Notes: a model not told the origin generated them from the sequence alone. A stretch of 64,000 nucleotides of DNA from Candidatus Roseilinea sp. (GCA_026003755.1 BPHV01000005.1:124001-188000); one strand, 5' to 3'. Shown: positions 27,834 through 36,121, numbered from the stretch's first letter. Program-made: numbers and translations.

Positions 27834-28158
27834 TTGGTCTGTCTTAAAGTTGAATGAGGTCTTGTGTAGTTTTTGTTTAATGTTCGTCCGCGAATTCCGC
27901 CTGTTGCCCATCGCCATGCACCACGCACGGTTTGATGGCGGATAACCTCCTAGCCGTCTTGCGCGCAAATGACCCGTGCGAGCACATCCTTCGGGTTTAT
28001 AGCGCGCAGCTCGCGCGTAGCGATCTCAGCGTGAATGTCGTGAACTCGTGAACAATGAAGAGCAAAAGAGCGTTGGGTTTTCGGACGACTTGCATCGTCG
28101 GCGCGCGGGGCCGGAAAGGTTTGTCGTGACCTGTTGCATCCGCGATGAAAAGCACTGA
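27834..28158. other. Spacer upstream of Tat-like hypothetical, no gene seen
   Basis: About 325 bases between the TetR operator and the next promoter. The frames here lack coding character. The first part (27834-27900) is AT-rich and should contain the leftward tetR promoter. No RNA gene was recognised. Confidence 0.4.
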
Positions 28159-28164
28159 TATAAT
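28159..28164 (+). promoter_or_regulatory. -10 box for the gene at 28181
   Basis: TATAAT lies 16 bases before ATG 28181 and downstream of an alternative ATG at 28145, which supports 28181 as the start. A TTGCAT at 28134-28139 could be the -35 with a long 19-base spacer. Confidence 0.45.
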
Positions 28165-28180
28165 CTCGCTTGAATCACGC

Positions 28181-28900
28181 ATGGAACGCAGGCGATTTAT
28201 GAAGGGCGCTGGCTGGTTGATATTTTTGCTAGGGAGCGCCGGCAGTTTGCTTTGGTTATGGCGACGCAACGCCGCAGAAAATCAACGCATGGCGGAGATG
28301 CTGGGGTTGTCACCCGTGCAGGATGCCGCCTGGGAGAATGTGGACGAACCGGCTAGGGGAGTCGCGCTCCGCACGCAGCGCCCTATCCTGCGCGGCTCGA
28401 TCCGTGGTTATACCGCCACCGTCTGGCAACGTGGCTATTACCTTCAGCAAAACGACTCGCGCTTCTATCTGCGCACGCCGTTCTATACGCTTGCGTTTGC
28501 GCTTCCGGCTCCGGCGCCGGTGAGGCTGACCATTGAGCCTACGGGGCTTCAGGAGGATGTGCCCCCGCTGGCGAGCCTGTGGCCGGTGGTGCGCGCTGGC
28601 GACCCAGACTTTGACGCCAGCGTGCGCGTGACCAGCCCGCAACCCAGCGAAGCCGGCGCATACTTGTCGTCCGAACTGCGCCGCGCTGCAATGGACTTCT
28701 TCGCGCGCTTCGCTTGTGATAATCCCACCGACTACCAATTTGACGTGCGCAGGGCAGTGCTCGGCTGGTTGGAAGTTGAAGACTCGCAAGTCACTTACAC
28801 GACGTTCTCTTTGCCCGAGAAGCTCAGCGCATGTGCCGGACGCATGCAATGCGTTCTGCCGCTGCTGGACGCACTGGCGCAAGCGGCCACGTCCGTGTAG
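28181..28900 (+). CDS. Hypothetical protein with Tat-like signal/anchor
   Basis: The chosen start ATG 28181 gives 239 residues; an in-frame ATG at 28145 lies upstream of the apparent -10 box. The N-terminus MERRRFMKGAGWLIFLLG has a twin-arginine-like R-R-x-F-x-K pattern followed by a hydrophobic stretch to about residue 26, then a positive WRRN, so it may be a Tat signal or a simple membrane anchor. The mature part is about 210 residues of mixed strands and helices, with no recognised domain; it has two Cys near the end (LSACAGRMQC) and one in the middle. It lies upstream of and parallel to the M20-type amidohydrolase with about 60 bases between. Confidence 0.6.
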   Translation: MERRRFMKGAGWLIFLLGSAGSLLWLWRRNAAENQRMAEMLGLSPVQDAAWENVDEPARGVALRTQRPILRGSIRGYTATVWQRGYYLQQNDSRFYLRTPFYTLAFALPAPAPVRLTIEPTGLQEDVPPLASLWPVVRAGDPDFDASVRVTSPQPSEAGAYLSSELRRAAMDFFARFACDNPTDYQFDVRRAVLGWLEVEDSQVTYTTFSLPEKLSACAGRMQCVLPLLDALAQAATSV

Positions 28901-28963
28901 TAGCGTCGCTCGATCGTCACCGGGAGAGCATCTGCGGTGACGTGGGCGCAGAGTTGCCGCGCC

Positions 28964-30202
28964 ATGTCTACCTCTTCCCTCAACCCGCAGCGCGTCCTTG
29001 CCGAGCTGCGCGAGCTGGCGGCGCTGACCTCGGACGCGAACGGCGCGCAGCGCGTGGCCTGGACGCCCACCTGGGCCAAGGCGCGTGACTGGTACCGGCG
29101 CAAGCTGGCCGAACTGCCGGTGACGGTCGAACAAGACGAAGCCGGCAACCTGTGGGCCACTTTGCCCGGCGCGTCGCCCCGCGCGCTGATCATCGGCAGC
29201 CACCTGGACAGCGTGCCGAACGGGGGCTGGTTGGACGGCTGCCTGGGCGTGCTGGCCGGCCTGGAAGTCCTCCGGCGCATCGCCGGCGGGGGCACGCCGC
29301 CGGTCACCGTGCGCCTGGTGGACTGGGCCGACGAGGAAGGCGCGCGCTTCGGCCGCAGCCTGTTCGGCAGCAGCGCCGTCGCCGGGCGGTTGAACCTGGC
29401 GTGGGTCAGCCGGCTGGCCGACGCCGATGGCGTGCGGCTGCCCGACGCCGTGCGCGCCTTCGGCGTGGACATTGCCACCGCCGAACAAGCCCACCGGCAG
29501 ATCGCCGAGGCCGGCGCATACCTTGAAATGCACATCGAGCAGGGGCCGGTGTTGGAATCGCTGAGCTTGCCGCTGGGCGCGGTGATCGGCTGCTACGGCA
29601 TCGAGCGACATCAACTTGTCTTCAGCGGCGTCGCGGCGCATGCCGGCGGCTTCCCCATGCACCTGCGCCACGACGCCTTCCTGGCCGCGGCGCGCTTCGC
29701 GCTAGAAGTGCGCGAAATCGCCAAGCGCTACGGCGGCGTGGGCACCAACGGCCGCGTGCGCAACACGCCCGACATCCCGACCGCGGTGGCCGGCGAGTGC
29801 GCCATCACCCTGGACATGCGCCACATGGACGCCGCTCAGTTGCAGGCGATGCTGGACGACGCGCGCGCGGCAAGCACGCGCATCGCCGATGAAGAAGGCG
29901 TGGCTGTGACCTGGCGCACGATCTACCAGTCGCCGCCGCAGCGCTTTCACCCGCATCTGGTGGACTTGTGCGACGAGGCCATTCGCGAGGTCGCCGGCGC
30001 CTCGCACCGCATGCCGAGCGGCCCTGGTCACGACGCGATCGAGATGGCCTGGGCCGGCGTGCCCACCGTCATGCTGTTCGTGCAGAGCCTGCGCGGCCTC
30101 TCGCACAACAAGGACGAGGACACGCAGGCCGAGCACCTCGAACTGGCCGTGCGCGCCCTCGACCGGCTGGCCGACAAGGTGATGGCGTGGTTGGCCACTT
30201 AG
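28964..30202 (+). CDS. Hydantoinase/carbamoylase-family (M20) amidohydrolase, AllC or N-carbamoyl-amino acid hydrolase type
   Basis: The start at ATG 28964 gives 412 residues, the usual length. Metal-binding motifs of the family are visible: GSHLDSVPNGGWLDGCLGV with His and Asp, DEEGARFGRSLFGSSAVAG with Glu-Glu, HIEQGPVLE, and a C-terminal MPSGPGHDAIEMAWAGVPTVM with His. The insertion lid domain contains MHLRHDAFLAAARFALEV. Enzymes of this group remove carbamoyl or ureido groups from N-carbamoyl amino acids, allantoate or beta-ureidopropionate in the cytoplasm. Which substrate is used cannot be decided, and no hydantoinase or allantoinase gene lies nearby. Confidence 0.9.
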   Translation: MSTSSLNPQRVLAELRELAALTSDANGAQRVAWTPTWAKARDWYRRKLAELPVTVEQDEAGNLWATLPGASPRALIIGSHLDSVPNGGWLDGCLGVLAGLEVLRRIAGGGTPPVTVRLVDWADEEGARFGRSLFGSSAVAGRLNLAWVSRLADADGVRLPDAVRAFGVDIATAEQAHRQIAEAGAYLEMHIEQGPVLESLSLPLGAVIGCYGIERHQLVFSGVAAHAGGFPMHLRHDAFLAAARFALEVREIAKRYGGVGTNGRVRNTPDIPTAVAGECAITLDMRHMDAAQLQAMLDDARAASTRIADEEGVAVTWRTIYQSPPQRFHPHLVDLCDEAIREVAGASHRMPSGPGHDAIEMAWAGVPTVMLFVQSLRGLSHNKDEDTQAEHLELAVRALDRLADKVMAWLAT

Positions 30203-30393
30203 GCGCGCTCGGACTTAGGCGAACGCCGGCGATGCGCGCGGGCAGCGTGTGCATCGCCCGGCGGCCCATCTTGCGGATTGGGCCGGGCGGCTTCCGGCCC
30301 GGCGGCGCGCCGCCGTGTGGCGCCGGTCGCGCGCAGGAACTGGTCCCGCAGGCGCACTATCTTTGCTCACCTTGGCGACGGCCCGCGATCGGC

Positions 30394-30423
30394 TTGACAC
30401 AAGCTGCCCGTGGGCTTTAGCAT
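30394..30423 (+). promoter_or_regulatory. Sigma-70-type promoter of the NAD(P)-binding protein gene
   Basis: TTGACA (30394-30399) and TAGCAT (30418-30423) with an 18-base spacer. The ATG at 30433 is only nine bases after the -10, which predicts a leaderless or nearly leaderless mRNA. Confidence 0.6.
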
Positions 30424-30432
30424 CCGCGCAGT

Positions 30433-31095
30433 ATGGCAAACGAGCTGGTATTAGTGGTAGGCGCGTCGGGGCGCACCGGCCGACGCGTGGTCAAGGCGCT
30501 GCGTCGGCACGGCTTCCGCGTGCGCGCCATGATTCGCGACGCCGCCGCGCGCGATCTGGTCGAAGGTGAGGGCGTTGAGGTGTTCGTCGGTGATGTGACC
30601 CGGGAAGAGGACGTGCGCCGTGCGCTCGATGGCGTAACCTATGTGGTGAGCGCGCTGGGCAGCAAGGGGACAACTGACGCAGCGCACATCGAGCTCATCG
30701 AATACACCACGATCGCCGAGCTGGCGCAACTGGCTCAGGAAGCCGGCGTGCGTCACTTCGTGCTGTGCTCCTCGATGGGCGTGGAAATTCCCGACCTGAT
30801 CCCGCCGCTGGCGCCGATCCTGCGCCAGAAGCGGCGCGGCGAACTGGCCCTGGAGGGCAGCGGTGTGCCGTTCACCATTGTGCGGCCGGGCGGGCTGACC
30901 GATGAGCCAGGTGGGGGCGGCGTGGCCATTGCGCGGACGCTGCACGGCTTCGGCATGATTTCTCGCGATGACGTGGCCGAAGTGATGGTTCAGGCGCTGT
31001 TGCAGCCGGAGGCGAAGAACAAGATCGTCGAGATCGTCAACGCGCCCGACGCCGGGCCGGCCGACCGCCCCGACCTGTTTGCCGGCGTGGCGTAG
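30433..31095 (+). CDS. NAD(P)-binding atypical SDR-family protein
   Basis: The product has 220 residues. The N-terminal VLVVGASGRTGRRVVKAL is the dinucleotide-binding loop of the NAD(P)H-binding atypical SDR group (SDR_a5-like), followed by VRAMIRDAAARDLV, where the Arg after the second strand suggests NADP. FVGDVTREEDVRRALDGVTYVVSALG and HFVLCSSMGVE complete the Rossmann fold; FTIVRPGGLTDEPGG follows. These proteins are often putative reductases, epimerases or redox sensors lacking the classic YxxxK; no such motif is seen here. The gene is monocistronic with its own promoter, convergent with the ABC transporter operon. Confidence 0.85.
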   Translation: MANELVLVVGASGRTGRRVVKALRRHGFRVRAMIRDAAARDLVEGEGVEVFVGDVTREEDVRRALDGVTYVVSALGSKGTTDAAHIELIEYTTIAELAQLAQEAGVRHFVLCSSMGVEIPDLIPPLAPILRQKRRGELALEGSGVPFTIVRPGGLTDEPGGGGVAIARTLHGFGMISRDDVAEVMVQALLQPEAKNKIVEIVNAPDAGPADRPDLFAGVA

Positions 31096-31119
31096 CGCGA
31101 TGAGCGCCGGACGCCCGTT

Positions 31120-32145
31120 TCATCCTTTCACGGCGCCCACCAGCAGGCCGCGCGCGATGTAGCGCTCCAGCGCGATGGCCATGGCGATCACCGGCAAGAT
31201 CATGATCAGCACCAGCACCGACATATACCACCACTGTGGGCCGCGCGTGGCGTTCTGCGCTACCACCGCCAGCGGCATGGTCTGCGCGCGGGCGTTGGTC
31301 AGGAACAACGCCAGCAGGTATTCGTTCCAGCAAAACACCAGCACGAAGAGGAAGGTGGCCACCAGACCGGGCACCGACAGCGGCAGCACGATCTGGCTGA
31401 AGATGCGGAAGCGCGACGCGCCGTCAATCTGTGCGCTCTCCTCCAGCTCATAGGGGATGCTGGCGAAGTAGTCGCGCATCAGCCACACCACGATCGGCAG
31501 GTGGGTGGCGACGTAGGTGATGATCAGCGCCGTCCATGTATCCAGCAGGCGCAGTTGCTGGAAGATGATGTAGATCGGGATGACGACGGCCACCGGCGGC
31601 ATGATGCGCTGAGAGATCAACCAGAAGGCGATGTCGTTGTTGCCCAGCGCGCGTGTGAAGCGCCGGGCGATCGTCACCAGGCTGACGACGAACAGCCCGA
31701 TGGCCACGGCGACGGCCAGCGCCCAAGGCGCGCCCAGCGCCGTGAGGATGGCCGCGAGCAAGACACAGCCGAGGAAGACGAGCACCGTGCCGACCTTGGG
31801 CCTGAACTGAAAGCGGGTGAGCGCATACGCCGCGCCTGAACCGATGACGAGCGTCAGCGTCGCGCTGATGAGCGAGACGCCGACCGTGTTTGTAAATAGT
31901 CGAATGGTGTCGTTGCCCACCTCGCCCAGCACGTACTCCCAGGCGTGCAGCGAAGGCTGAAAGTCCACGAACGGCAGGTAGAACGGCCCGTTGTTCACCG
32001 CTGCGGGCAGTTTGAACGCGGTGATCGTCAGCCAGTAGAGCGGAAAGAGGATGATGAGCGCCCACGCGCCGAGGATGAGATAGGAGACCAGCATCCTGAA
32101 CGGCGAGGGCTTGAAAGGGGAGGTGCTGCGGAAGAATGATCTCAT
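31120..32145 (-). CDS. Sugar ABC transporter permease (MalG type) with inserted helix pair
   Basis: The product has 341 residues, about 60 more than typical MalG-type permeases. The start overlaps the stop of the preceding permease gene as ATGA. The EAA loop that docks on the ATPase reads DYFASIPYELEESAQIDGASRF near residue 232. Residues about 117-172 contain two additional hydrophobic segments (TVLVFLGCVLLAAILTAL and LAVAVAIGLFVVSLVTI) between the usual helices, placed right where most homologues go straight from ARFRFRGK to the next helix. Its partner permease carries a similar extra pair. The product forms the channel of a carbohydrate importer of the CUT1 family. The ATPase is not in this operon and must be encoded elsewhere. 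Confidence 0.9.
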   Translation of the reverse strand: MRSFFRSTSPFKPSPFRMLVSYLILGAWALIILFPLYWLTITAFKLPAAVNNGPFYLPFVDFQPSLHAWEYVLGEVGNDTIRLFTNTVGVSLISATLTLVIGSGAAYALTRFQFRPKVGTVLVFLGCVLLAAILTALGAPWALAVAVAIGLFVVSLVTIARRFTRALGNNDIAFWLISQRIMPPVAVVIPIYIIFQQLRLLDTWTALIITYVATHLPIVVWLMRDYFASIPYELEESAQIDGASRFRIFSQIVLPLSVPGLVATFLFVLVFCWNEYLLALFLTNARAQTMPLAVVAQNATRGPQWWYMSVLVLIMILPVIAMAIALERYIARGLLVGAVKG

Positions 32146-33275
32146 CGCACGGTTGACATGCGCCCGCGCAACGCGCGCACGTAGAGCGTGGCGAAGAACG
32201 TCACCAGGAAGAGCAACAGGTAGGCGATGGCCGCCGAGCCGCCGATGTCCAGCGCGCGCCAGATGCGGTAGGCGTAGAGCGTCATCGTCTCGGTCGCCGT
32301 GCCCGGTCCGCCGTTGGTCAGGATGTTAGGCAAGTCAATGATCTTGAACGCCTCGATCATGCGGATCAGGATCAGCGTGGTGCTCACCGGCAGGATGGCC
32401 GGCAGGGTGATGTGCCGGAAGATGTCCCAGTTGCTTGCCCCGTCCACGATGGCCGCCTCGACCGGCTCGACCTCTTGGGCTTCGAGCGCCGCCAGCAATA
32501 CGATGAACATGAACGGCGTCCATTGCCAGATGTCGCCGACCATCACGGCGATCCGCGCGCCCCAGGCGTTGTTCGACCAGGCGAAGTCCTGCATGCCCAG
32601 CGCCACCCACAGGGGTTCCAGCGGCCCTTTGTTGGTGTCGGCCAACATGCGGAACAAGTAGCCCACGCCCACCGGTGTGATCATCATCGGCAGCAAGAAC
32701 ACCACGCGGAAGAATCGGCGCCCCGGCAATTGCTGTGCGCACAACAGCGCCAGCCCCAGCCCAATCAGATATTGGAGCGTGATGCCGACGACCACGTAGA
32801 GCATGGTCACCACCATCGTGCCCGGCCGTCCCTCTGGCGCCAGCAGCGACGCAACGACCAGATACGTCAGCCCGATCAGCGCCATCCCCGCCAGCGCTCG
32901 GCCGACGACGGCGCGACCCGACCGCGCATCGCGAATGGCGCGGTATACCGCCGCCAGTGCCAAAAAAGCCACGATCGCCAACACGGCCCAGCCGATGAGC
33001 GAGGGCGTCGCGAGCGTCCCAAACAGCACCTTTTGCTCGCTGCCGAACAGCAGCTTGCGATAGTTGTCCAGGCCGACGAACTGCACCTTCAGGCCGCCGG
33101 CCTCGAAGCGCAGCCGCGACAGCGAAAGGAACAACGACAGGAGGAGGGGAAAGATCGAGACGAACAGCACCACCAGCACGGCGGGCAGCAAAAACGCGGC
33201 TGGTGCAAGCCGCTCGCTGCGCGACGCGCGCGCGCGCGTCGCCGGTGGGTTCGCCGTCGAGGTGAGCGTGGCCAT
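32142..33275 (-). CDS. Sugar ABC transporter permease (MalF type) with inserted helix pair
   Basis: The start at ATG 33275 gives 377 residues. The N-terminal membrane segment (FLLPAVLVVLFVSIFPLLL) and FVGLDNYRKLL are typical of CUT1 permeases. The EAA loop reads EVEPVEAAIVDGASNWDIF near residue 290. Residues about 85-155 hold two extra hydrophobic stretches (IGWAVLAIVAFLALAAVY and GMALIGLTYLVVASLL) joined by a basic loop, which ordinary MalF-type permeases of 290-310 residues do not have. The gene follows the binding-protein gene, with an intervening 16-pair hairpin, and overlaps the next permease gene by four bases. Confidence 0.9.
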   Translation of the reverse strand: MATLTSTANPPATRARASRSERLAPAAFLLPAVLVVLFVSIFPLLLSLFLSLSRLRFEAGGLKVQFVGLDNYRKLLFGSEQKVLFGTLATPSLIGWAVLAIVAFLALAAVYRAIRDARSGRAVVGRALAGMALIGLTYLVVASLLAPEGRPGTMVVTMLYVVVGITLQYLIGLGLALLCAQQLPGRRFFRVVFLLPMMITPVGVGYLFRMLADTNKGPLEPLWVALGMQDFAWSNNAWGARIAVMVGDIWQWTPFMFIVLLAALEAQEVEPVEAAIVDGASNWDIFRHITLPAILPVSTTLILIRMIEAFKIIDLPNILTNGGPGTATETMTLYAYRIWRALDIGGSAAIAYLLLFLVTFFATLYVRALRGRMSTVR

Positions 33276-33298
33276 AAGCGGATTTTGGAACAAGAATC

Positions 33299-33333
33299 GG
33301 GAATTGGGCAAGCGTCGCGCTTGCCCAATTCCC
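33299..33333 (-). promoter_or_regulatory. Perfect 16-pair hairpin in the binding protein-permease spacer
   Basis: Arms GGGAATTGGGCAAGCG (33299-33314) and its exact complement (33318-33333) around a three-base loop. It lies 32 bases after the binding-protein stop and 24 before the permease start. Such intercistronic stems commonly protect the upstream mRNA and lower expression of the downstream permeases. No T-tract follows on the minus strand. Confidence 0.75.
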
Positions 33334-33364
33334 CCGTGCGCTCCAATCTGCCGATTGGGGCTGT

Positions 33365-34903
33365 TCACTTCTGCACGCCGAGCGTCGCCTTGTAGGCGGC
33401 GAGCTGCTTATCGCGACCCAGCTCCTCCGTCTTCTGTTCCCAGCCGTCCTCGATCTCTTTCATCGTGGCGGCGATGTCCTGCTCGCCGGCCAGGAACTTG
33501 GCGATCGCGCCGTCCAACACGATGCCTTGGTAGTACTGGTTTTGCGGGATGCGCAGGTCGAGCACCATGTTCGGGCTGTTCAGGCTGGCCTCGATGGCGC
33601 CGAGGTAGTCCTTGGCGGCCTGTTCGCTCATGCCGGCCTTGATCCAGTTATCGAGGTTCTTGAACTGAGAGACCCGATAGGGGTTAAAACCGGTCTTGCC
33701 GATGGTCACGTCCACGTTGCTCTGCGCGGGCTGGTTCATGTAGGAGAGATAGGCGAACGCGGCGTCTTTCACCTCCGGCTTGCTGGCCTTGTTGATGGCG
33801 CCCGACCAGCCGCCGAACGCGGCGAACGGCGCATGGTTCACCCCGTCCACGGCGTATGGGCACAGCTCCGGCGTGCAATCTACCAGCTTGCCGGTCTTGC
33901 GATCGAGCACTTGCCTGCTGCCGGGCAGGATCACCGCGCCGGTCTTGTCCTTGGCCTTGCTGCCTTCCTCGATGGCCAGCGTGCCGATGTCGCCCCAGTC
34001 AATGGTCAGCGCGCACTGTCCGGCTGTCCACAGGCCGCGGGTGTCGCCCACGTCGAGGTTGATCTCGTCGGGCGGGCCGTATTGCGTGGTCTCCTTGTAA
34101 ATCTCCAGCGCGCGGGCGAAGGCTTCGTTGTTATAAAGCGGCTTGAAGGTCTCCAGGTCGAAGAACGCACCCTGGGCAGTGCCCTGGCTCTGGATGAACG
34201 CCGACGCGATGGAGGTGATCATCCAGTACGACTGGGCGGCTTTCTTCTTGGCGATGCACGAGCCATACACCGGCTTGCCGTCGTCGGTGGTGAGCTTCTT
34301 CTCGCTGACCGCTTTGGCGAAGGCGATGTAGTCTTCCCACGTCTGCGGCGGCTGCAGGCCGAGTTCCTTAGCGATGTCGGTGCGGTAGTACACCATCTGG
34401 AAGTCGCCGTCCAGCGGGATGGTGTAGATGCGACCATTGTAGGTGGCCGAGAAGTCGCGGAAGAACAAGCCAATGTCCTCCCACTGGAGGTCAGCGTCGG
34501 CCTTCACCCGGTCGGTCAGGTCCTCCAGGTAGCCCGGCTCGATGTAGTCCACCATCCACTGCGGTGCAAACACGATGACGTCGTAGCTATTCGTGCCGGT
34601 CGCGAAGTCGTTGAGGATCTTCTGATACAGGTCGGCGAACGGCACGGTGATGACGTTGATCGTCGCACCGGTCATCTCGCTGAACTCCTTGCCGCGTCGT
34701 TGCATCGGCTCGGCGATCTGCGGGCCGGAGAACGTGATGGCGTTGACGGTGATGCCGGCGAACTTCTTGGCCGGTTCGGCGGGCTTCTGCTCAGACGGTT
34801 GAGCGGGCTGCGCCGGTTGGGCAGGCGCTGCCGGCGGCGCAGCGCAGGCGGCCAGGACGAGGGCACCCAGCGCTGCCAGGCTTGCAAACTGCTTCAAGTT
34901 CAT
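33365..34903 (-). CDS. Carbohydrate ABC transporter substrate-binding lipoprotein
   Basis: The product has 512 residues, preceded by a strong GAGGAGG ribosome binding site. The N-terminus MNLKQFASLAALGALVLAAC is a lipoprotein signal with a lipobox LAAC (Cys20), followed by an Ala/Pro/Gln-rich tether. The mature part matches solute-binding family 1: ITFSGPQIAEPMQRRGKEFS, then NVITVPFADLYQKILNDFATG, YIEPGYLEDLTDRVKAD, and IPLDGDFQMVYYRTDIAKEL. It would deliver a sugar or oligosaccharide to the two permeases encoded downstream. The substrate is unknown; the LacI regulator and FGGY kinase alongside suggest a pentose, polyol or related sugar. It is larger than average for this family (about 420-450). 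Confidence 0.92.
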   Translation of the reverse strand: MNLKQFASLAALGALVLAACAAPPAAPAQPAQPAQPSEQKPAEPAKKFAGITVNAITFSGPQIAEPMQRRGKEFSEMTGATINVITVPFADLYQKILNDFATGTNSYDVIVFAPQWMVDYIEPGYLEDLTDRVKADADLQWEDIGLFFRDFSATYNGRIYTIPLDGDFQMVYYRTDIAKELGLQPPQTWEDYIAFAKAVSEKKLTTDDGKPVYGSCIAKKKAAQSYWMITSIASAFIQSQGTAQGAFFDLETFKPLYNNEAFARALEIYKETTQYGPPDEINLDVGDTRGLWTAGQCALTIDWGDIGTLAIEEGSKAKDKTGAVILPGSRQVLDRKTGKLVDCTPELCPYAVDGVNHAPFAAFGGWSGAINKASKPEVKDAAFAYLSYMNQPAQSNVDVTIGKTGFNPYRVSQFKNLDNWIKAGMSEQAAKDYLGAIEASLNSPNMVLDLRIPQNQYYQGIVLDGAIAKFLAGEQDIAATMKEIEDGWEQKTEELGRDKQLAAYKATLGVQK

Positions 34904-34948
34904 GGTTTCATCCTCCTCTGTAAAAATTTTTTACGAAGTGAATCGCGT

Positions 34949-34970
34949 GCGTTTGCGCGAGCGCAAATGC
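34949..34970. promoter_or_regulatory. Inverted repeat upstream of the ABC operon
   Basis: GCGTTTGCGC (34949-34958) and GCGCAAATGC (34961-34970) pair at nine of ten positions around a two-base centre. It lies about 46 bases upstream of the binding-protein start, a plausible operator for a LacI-family protein or other repressor. A second AT-rich inverted repeat of GTAAAAA type lies at 34920-34934. Confidence 0.45.
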
Positions 34971-35057
34971 GAACTAAACCGAGAAGATTGGATTGCGGAG
35001 AACGTTTGCTCAGATCGTGGCCTCACCTCCTTTTGTGCGCAATCCGGCGGCGCAGCC

Positions 35058-36074
35058 TCAGATGAATGCGGGCGTCGCAACCGAACTGCGGATGATCAGC
35101 CGTGGCGCCAGCTTCACTTCGCGTAGCGGCTGGCGGTCGCCGGCGATGCGCTCAAGCAGCATTTGCATCGCCAGTCGGCCCATCTCGTGGATTGGCTGGG
35201 CGGCGACGGTGATGCCCGGTGCCAACAGCGACATCCACGGCATTTCGTCTAAGCCGGCCACGGCGATGTCGTCCGGGATGTGCAGGCGGCGCTCCTGGAT
35301 CGCCTTCAACGCGCCCAATGTGATCAGGTTGTTGCCGGTGAAAATAGCCGTTGGCCGGTCGGGCAAATCGAGCAGCGCGTGTGTGGCCTGCACACCAAAT
35401 GCCTCGATGCCCTTGCCCTCGTGAATCAACGCTGGATCGGGCGTGAGGCCGACTTCCTCCATCGCCTGTAGGAAGCCGGCCAGCCGCTCGCGGCCGGACG
35501 TGATGCTGGTGTTGGGCAGGATGGCGCCAATGCGCTGGTGACCATGTGCAATCAAGTGCCGGGCCAGGTCACGCGCCGCAGTCACGTGGTCCAGCAGCAC
35601 CGTATCCACCGGTGTGCACGTCGAGCGGCGATCCACCGACACCACCGGAATGCCGGCGTCGAAGAGGGCAGCGAAGGAGGTCTCGGCCTCTGAGGCCGGC
35701 GAGCCGATCACCCCGGCGACGCGCTCGTCGGCCATGAACTGGATATAGGCGTGCTCCTTGTCGGGGTCTTCGTCCGAATTGCACAGCAGCAAGCTGTAGT
35801 CATGAGCGTAGGCCACGTCCTCCACGGCGCGCACCAGGCTGGTGTAGAAGGGGTTTTCGACATCGGAGATGATCAGGCCAATGAATTTACTGCGCTGAGC
35901 GCGGAAGCTGCGCGCCATCCGGCTGGGCCGGTAGCCCAGGGCCTGAATCGCCTGCTCGACGCGCTCGCGCACCTCGGCGCTGACCGGCCCACTGTTGGAC
36001 AGCACACGAGAGACCGTCGCCGTCGAAACGCCGGCGTGCTGGGCGACATCCTTAATTGTGGCCTTATCCTTCAT
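35058..36074 (-). CDS. LacI-family transcriptional regulator
   Basis: The product has 338 residues, standard for the family. The N-terminal helix-turn-helix and hinge read TIKDVAQHAGVSTATVSRVL and ALGYRPSRMARSFRAQ. The periplasmic-binding-protein-like effector domain follows: IGLIISDVENPFYTSLVRAV, GIPVVSVDRRS, ARHLIAHGHQRIGAI, and PTAIFTGNNLITLGALKAI. It is placed between the sugar ABC operon, transcribed in the same direction, and a divergent FGGY kinase. Two LacI-type operators in the divergent spacer indicate control of the kinase and of its own gene. The inducer is probably the transported sugar or its phosphate. Confidence 0.93.
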   Translation of the reverse strand: MKDKATIKDVAQHAGVSTATVSRVLSNSGPVSAEVRERVEQAIQALGYRPSRMARSFRAQRSKFIGLIISDVENPFYTSLVRAVEDVAYAHDYSLLLCNSDEDPDKEHAYIQFMADERVAGVIGSPASEAETSFAALFDAGIPVVSVDRRSTCTPVDTVLLDHVTAARDLARHLIAHGHQRIGAILPNTSITSGRERLAGFLQAMEEVGLTPDPALIHEGKGIEAFGVQATHALLDLPDRPTAIFTGNNLITLGALKAIQERRLHIPDDIAVAGLDEMPWMSLLAPGITVAAQPIHEMGRLAMQMLLERIAGDRQPLREVKLAPRLIIRSSVATPAFI

Positions 36075-36084
36075 GGGAGCAGGG

Positions 36085-36121
36085 TGAAATCGTTATCACT
36101 GAGTTAGTGTAATCGTTCTCA
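36085..36121. promoter_or_regulatory. Two tandem LacI-family operators
   Basis: TGAAATCGTTATCA (36085-36098) and TGTAATCGTTCTCA (36108-36121) both satisfy the LacI/GalR consensus TG-W-N-A-N-CG-N-T-N-W-CA. Their centres are 23 bases apart, close to two helical turns, so two dimers could bind the same face. They lie between the lacI-family gene and the kinase gene. Confidence 0.75.

Noticed and set aside
28310-29671. Minus-strand frame of 453 codons opposite the hypothetical and amidohydrolase genes
   Set aside because: It spans two plus-strand genes and has no motif; high-GC antisense artefact.
33527-35065. Plus-strand frame of 512 codons opposite the sugar-binding protein
   Set aside because: Shadow of the lipoprotein gene; no domain or signal, while the minus frame has lipobox and binding-protein motifs.
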